From: Larkinella soli
GTDB taxonomy: Bacteria; Bacteroidota; Bacteroidia; Cytophagales; Spirosomataceae
Length of the DNA stretch: 64,000 bases
Reading direction: 5' to 3'
NCBI RefSeq assembly: GCF_003703975.1
Contig: NZ_QTJY01000018.1
Location: 62,001-126,000 of the forward strand
A program made the translations under genes and the position numbers. Each line of letters opens with the position of its first letter. The first letter of the stretch is position 1. Of the stretch, positions 61,517 to 64,000 are shown piece after piece. The notes beneath the pieces were generated by a model that did no database searches, was not told the DNA's origin, and saw nothing but the letters and a program-made list of their open reading frames with translations.

Positions 61517-64000
61517 TTACTGCTTCAATACTTTAATCACTTTCCGGACGGAGTCGCCTTCCTGAACCTGCAGCAGGTAGAGCCCGGCGGGCAGTTGCAG
61601 CGGCTGAACGTCCAGTTCCGCCTTCCGCCCTTCGATGGTCACCGACTGAGTCGGCAGGGGCCACTGACGACCTCCAGCCGAAAGGATCGAGAACCGGTAG
61701 GCGGCTTTGGCATCGGCCGGCAGGGAGACGTTGATCACATTCAAAACCGGGTTGGGATACACCTGCCATTCGTCGCCTTCCGCATCTCCGACCGGGTCCG
61801 GAGCGCTGACCCGGCCACCCGATCCGCCCTGTGAAATCGAGAAGGTGATATTCCGGCTCAGAATCATTTCCCCGGAACCGTTGGCTCCCGTGAAAGCCGC
61901 CAGCCGCAGCCGGTACGCACCGGCCTGAGGTTTGATCCCATCGTCGTCGCCAAAGATACTGTAGGGTGCCTGATTGTCGACGTTACTCTTCGTGACGGCG
62001 CCGGTCAGCTCGAAGGCGATGCTGCCGACCGGTACATTGGATGAACAGAAAATGTTGATGTTTTCCGGCAGGCTGTTCAGCGGCACCGACGTGTTGTCGT
62101 TCAGATCCTGAATGATCTGCCGGGAGGAGCCGTTGCCGGCTTTCATCAGCTGGATGGTCAGTTGAGGCTCCCGCACGATCAGCTTGAAATAGATGCCGGT
62201 AGTGGGGCCGTCCGCCGGGACGCTCCGCACCGTCACGGTGTATTCGCCCGCGTTGTTGGGTTTGCCGCTCGCTACCCGGGTGTTGACGTCGAAGGCAATG
62301 GCGTCCGGCAGGCCGGTGACCTCCAGGCGACTTCCCGGCCCCGGATCGGGGAGGGTCAGCGAATAGAAAATTCCGCGGGTAATGATCTGGTCGGGAATCG
62401 GATTATCGGTCGACGGCCGCGAGCCGTTGGCGCAGGTGGTGGTAAAGCTGTATTTGACCACCGTCTGGTTCTGCCGGGCCTGAATCTCGAGGGTCGTCCC
62501 TTTCCGCATGGTCAGGAAGAGGGTATGCGTGGGCGAGCTGGTCCAGTCCGTCACGCCGACCGCCTTGTATTCGATCGGGCTGTTATCACCCCCGCTGGTC
62601 CGGAAGGTAATCTTCCCGGTCTGACAATCGTATTCGGGTTCCTGCAGGGCCAGGGTGGAGGCCGTCGGGGTGCCGTTGACCGTCAGGGTAAGAGTAGCCG
62701 AAGTTTTGGCGCCTTTGTTATCGGTGGCCGAGTAACTCAGCGTAAAGGTGCCCTGCTGGGTGGGTGTGCCCGAAATCGTGCGGGTATTCACGTCGAAATT
62801 CAGACCGGACGGTAAACCGGTCACTGCATACGTTAACGCCCCGTTCTCCGGGTCGCTAAAGGCGGGCAGGGTGGCTGAGAAGGTCTGATTGACCGTCGCC
62901 GTGAGCGTAGACAACGAAGGGGCCACCGGCGGTTTGTTATCCGGGGTGGTGGGCGTGGTGGGGTTGCCCGGACCGCTGCCGTTACCGGCACAGGTCAGCG
63001 TCTTGGGTGAACCGCTCAGCACAAAAGTGCTGCCCTGCACTCTGGCCCAGATGGTAATGGTTTGATTGTTCTTGAGGTTGTCCGGTACCGGGGCGGCAAA
63101 GCCATGAACTCCGTTGCCTTTCCCGGCTGCCCGCAGGTCCGGGCGGTTGATGTCGGCCAGGATCGTGGTGACGACCACTGCTGATTCCAGCGAGGGGCCG
63201 GCCAGGAACTCGACGGTCACCGGCGTGTTGGGTTGATTCTGATCCCATACCCAGCCGCCGAACGAGATGCAGTTGACCGCATCCAGGTAGCCCTCGAAGC
63301 GCCCGCTGACCGGCGTCGTCGTGGTGCCGTTGACCGTCAGCGTTACCGTCGCCGAGGTTTTAGCACCTTTGTCGTCGGTGGCCGAGTAGTTCAGCGTGAA
63401 GGTACCCTGCTGGGTGGGCATACCTGACAAGGCACGGGTGTTCGCGTCAAAGTTCAGACCGGACGGTTGCCCGCTCAGGGCATAGGTCAGTGCCCCGTTC
63501 TCCGGATCGGTGAAAGCCGGCAGAGTGGCCGAGAAAGTCTGGTTGACCGTCGCCGTTAAGGCCGAAAGGCTCGGGGCCACCGGTGCCTGATTATCGGGTG
63601 TGCTCGGGTTATTGACCGAAAGCGTCACGGTCGCCGAGGTCTTGGCGCCTTTGTTATCGGTGGCCGAGTAGCTCAGCGTAAAGGTGCCCTGCTGGGTGGG
63701 TGTGCCGGAAATCGTCCGGGTATTCACGTCGAAATTCAGACCGGACGGTAAACCGGTCACTGCATACGTTAACGCTCCGTTCTCCGGATCGCTGAAGGCG
63801 GGCAAGGTGGCTGAGAAGGTCTGATTGACCGTCGCCGTGAGCGTAGACAACGAAGGGGCCACCGGCGGTTTGTTGTCCGGAGTGGTGGGGTTGCCCGGAC
63901 CGCTGCCGTTACCGGCACAGGTCAGCGTCTTGGGGGAGCCGCTCAGCACAAAAGTACTGCCCTGCACTCTGGCCCAGATGGTAATGGTTTGATTGTTCTT
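61517..64000 (-). CDS. Large secreted multi-domain T9SS type A protein, N-terminus outside window
   Basis: Open from the window edge for 828 codons; the start lies beyond base 64000. Order from N to C: end of a GWVWD-type module; He_PIG-like Ig repeat (coded about 63633-63870); a second, more diverged Ig repeat (about 63330-63600); a full GWVWD module (FEGYLDAVNCISFGGWVWDQ, about 62970-63300); a third Ig repeat (about 62680-62960); further beta-rich domains; and a type A sorting domain (EWQVYPNPVLNVINVSL, LPAGLYLLQVQEGDS). Its tail is very like that of the protein at 57562. Probable surface adhesin or carbohydrate-related protein; no catalytic domain is visible in this part. Confidence 0.85.
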   Translation of the reverse strand, partial: KNNQTITIWARVQGSTFVLSGSPKTLTCAGNGSGPGNPTTPDNKPPVAPSLSTLTATVNQTFSATLPAFSDPENGALTYAVTGLPSGLNFDVNTRTISGTPTQQGTFTLSYSATDNKGAKTSATVTLSVNNPSTPDNQAPVAPSLSALTATVNQTFSATLPAFTDPENGALTYALSGQPSGLNFDANTRALSGMPTQQGTFTLNYSATDDKGAKTSATVTLTVNGTTTTPVSGRFEGYLDAVNCISFGGWVWDQNQPNTPVTVEFLAGPSLESAVVVTTILADINRPDLRAAGKGNGVHGFAAPVPDNLKNNQTITIWARVQGSTFVLSGSPKTLTCAGNGSGPGNPTTPTTPDNKPPVAPSLSTLTATVNQTFSATLPAFSDPENGALTYAVTGLPSGLNFDVNTRTISGTPTQQGTFTLSYSATDNKGAKTSATLTLTVNGTPTASTLALQEPEYDCQTGKITFRTSGGDNSPIEYKAVGVTDWTSSPTHTLFLTMRKGTTLEIQARQNQTVVKYSFTTTCANGSRPSTDNPIPDQIITRGIFYSLTLPDPGPGSRLEVTGLPDAIAFDVNTRVASGKPNNAGEYTVTVRSVPADGPTTGIYFKLIVREPQLTIQLMKAGNGSSRQIIQDLNDNTSVPLNSLPENINIFCSSNVPVGSIAFELTGAVTKSNVDNQAPYSIFGDDDGIKPQAGAYRLRLAAFTGANGSGEMILSRNITFSISQGGSGGRVSAPDPVGDAEGDEWQVYPNPVLNVINVSLPADAKAAYRFSILSAGGRQWPLPTQSVTIEGRKAELDVQPLQLPAGLYLLQVQEGDSVRKVIKVLKQ
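62707..63073 (-). repeat. Intragenic repeat, copy A
   Basis: This segment aligns with 63643-64000 almost base for base, with one 9-bp insertion (an extra Pro-Thr-Thr). Both encode one Ig-like repeat plus the end of a GWVWD module. Third-position identity shows recent duplication or gene conversion. Confidence 0.85.
63643..64000 (-). repeat. Intragenic repeat, copy B (continues past window)
   Basis: Near-identical partner of 62707-63073. A third, clearly diverged copy of the Ig part lies at about 63356-63600 between them. Confidence 0.85.

Noticed and set aside
1-64000. Insertion sequence, prophage, tRNA or rRNA genes
   Set aside because: I found no transposase, integrase, phage structural gene or recognisable tRNA or rRNA sequence.

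Overview
The window is chromosomal DNA from a member of the Bacteroidota, most likely order Cytophagales and plausibly a relative of Spirosoma or Larkinella. I infer this from type IX secretion (T9SS) sorting domains of both type A and type B, a TonB-dependent receptor with a carboxypeptidase-like regulatory domain, RskA-like anti-sigma architecture, and several promoter candidates of the Bacteroidota form TTG-N(18-21)-TAnnTTTG. The DNA is visibly GC-rich; I did not compute composition. Shine-Dalgarno-like sequences are weak, as is usual in the phylum, so I chose starts from family length, ATG position and gene overlaps. I see no rRNA, tRNA, CRISPR array, transposase or integrase.

Region 1 (1-17.9 kb) is the division and cell wall (dcw) cluster: ftsI (3' part), murE, mraY, then murD, ftsW, murG, murC, ftsQ, ftsA, ftsZ, ending at a strong terminator. 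Between mraY and murD lies a 5.5-kb block holding rplM-rpsI-rpsB-tsf and a cassette of ECF sigma factor, 70-residue protein, MscS-like channel and MscL.

Region 2 (18-38.7 kb) is housekeeping and metabolism: an FMN reductase, AlkD-like repair protein, accD overlapping a radical SAM gene, a crotonase, xylulokinase, galactokinase, two peptidases, a lysozyme-inhibitor-like lipoprotein, ComM/YifB, an ECF sigma and cupin anti-sigma pair, a methyltransferase, an AsmA-like protein and GmhA. Two T9SS-exported paralogues (21.3 and 41.6 kb) carry different sorting tails. Several convergent gene pairs are separated by palindromic intergenic repeats.

Region 3 (39-57.5 kb) is envelope-oriented: a Wzi-like barrel, uracil phosphoribosyltransferase, a T9SS type B protein, a TonB-dependent receptor, and a compact five-gene operon read leftward from 53.2 to 47.4 kb: fatty acyl-AMP ligase, acyl carrier protein, cytochrome P450, MBOAT acyltransferase, and an SGNH-like membrane-anchored protein. 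Its logic matches the Gram-positive dlt operon (ligase, carrier, MBOAT, DltD) with a fatty-acid ligase in place of the D-alanine ligase and a P450 added. This is my best candidate for an undescribed system. It is followed by manC, thiL, a lipoprotein, a small cytochrome b5-like protein and a BadF-type sugar kinase.

Region 4 (57.5-64 kb) holds two large secreted T9SS type A proteins around an AraC regulator. Both carry the same module that I cannot name (GWVWD motif). One also has a glycosidase-like barrel; the other has near-identical internal repeats and runs off the window end.
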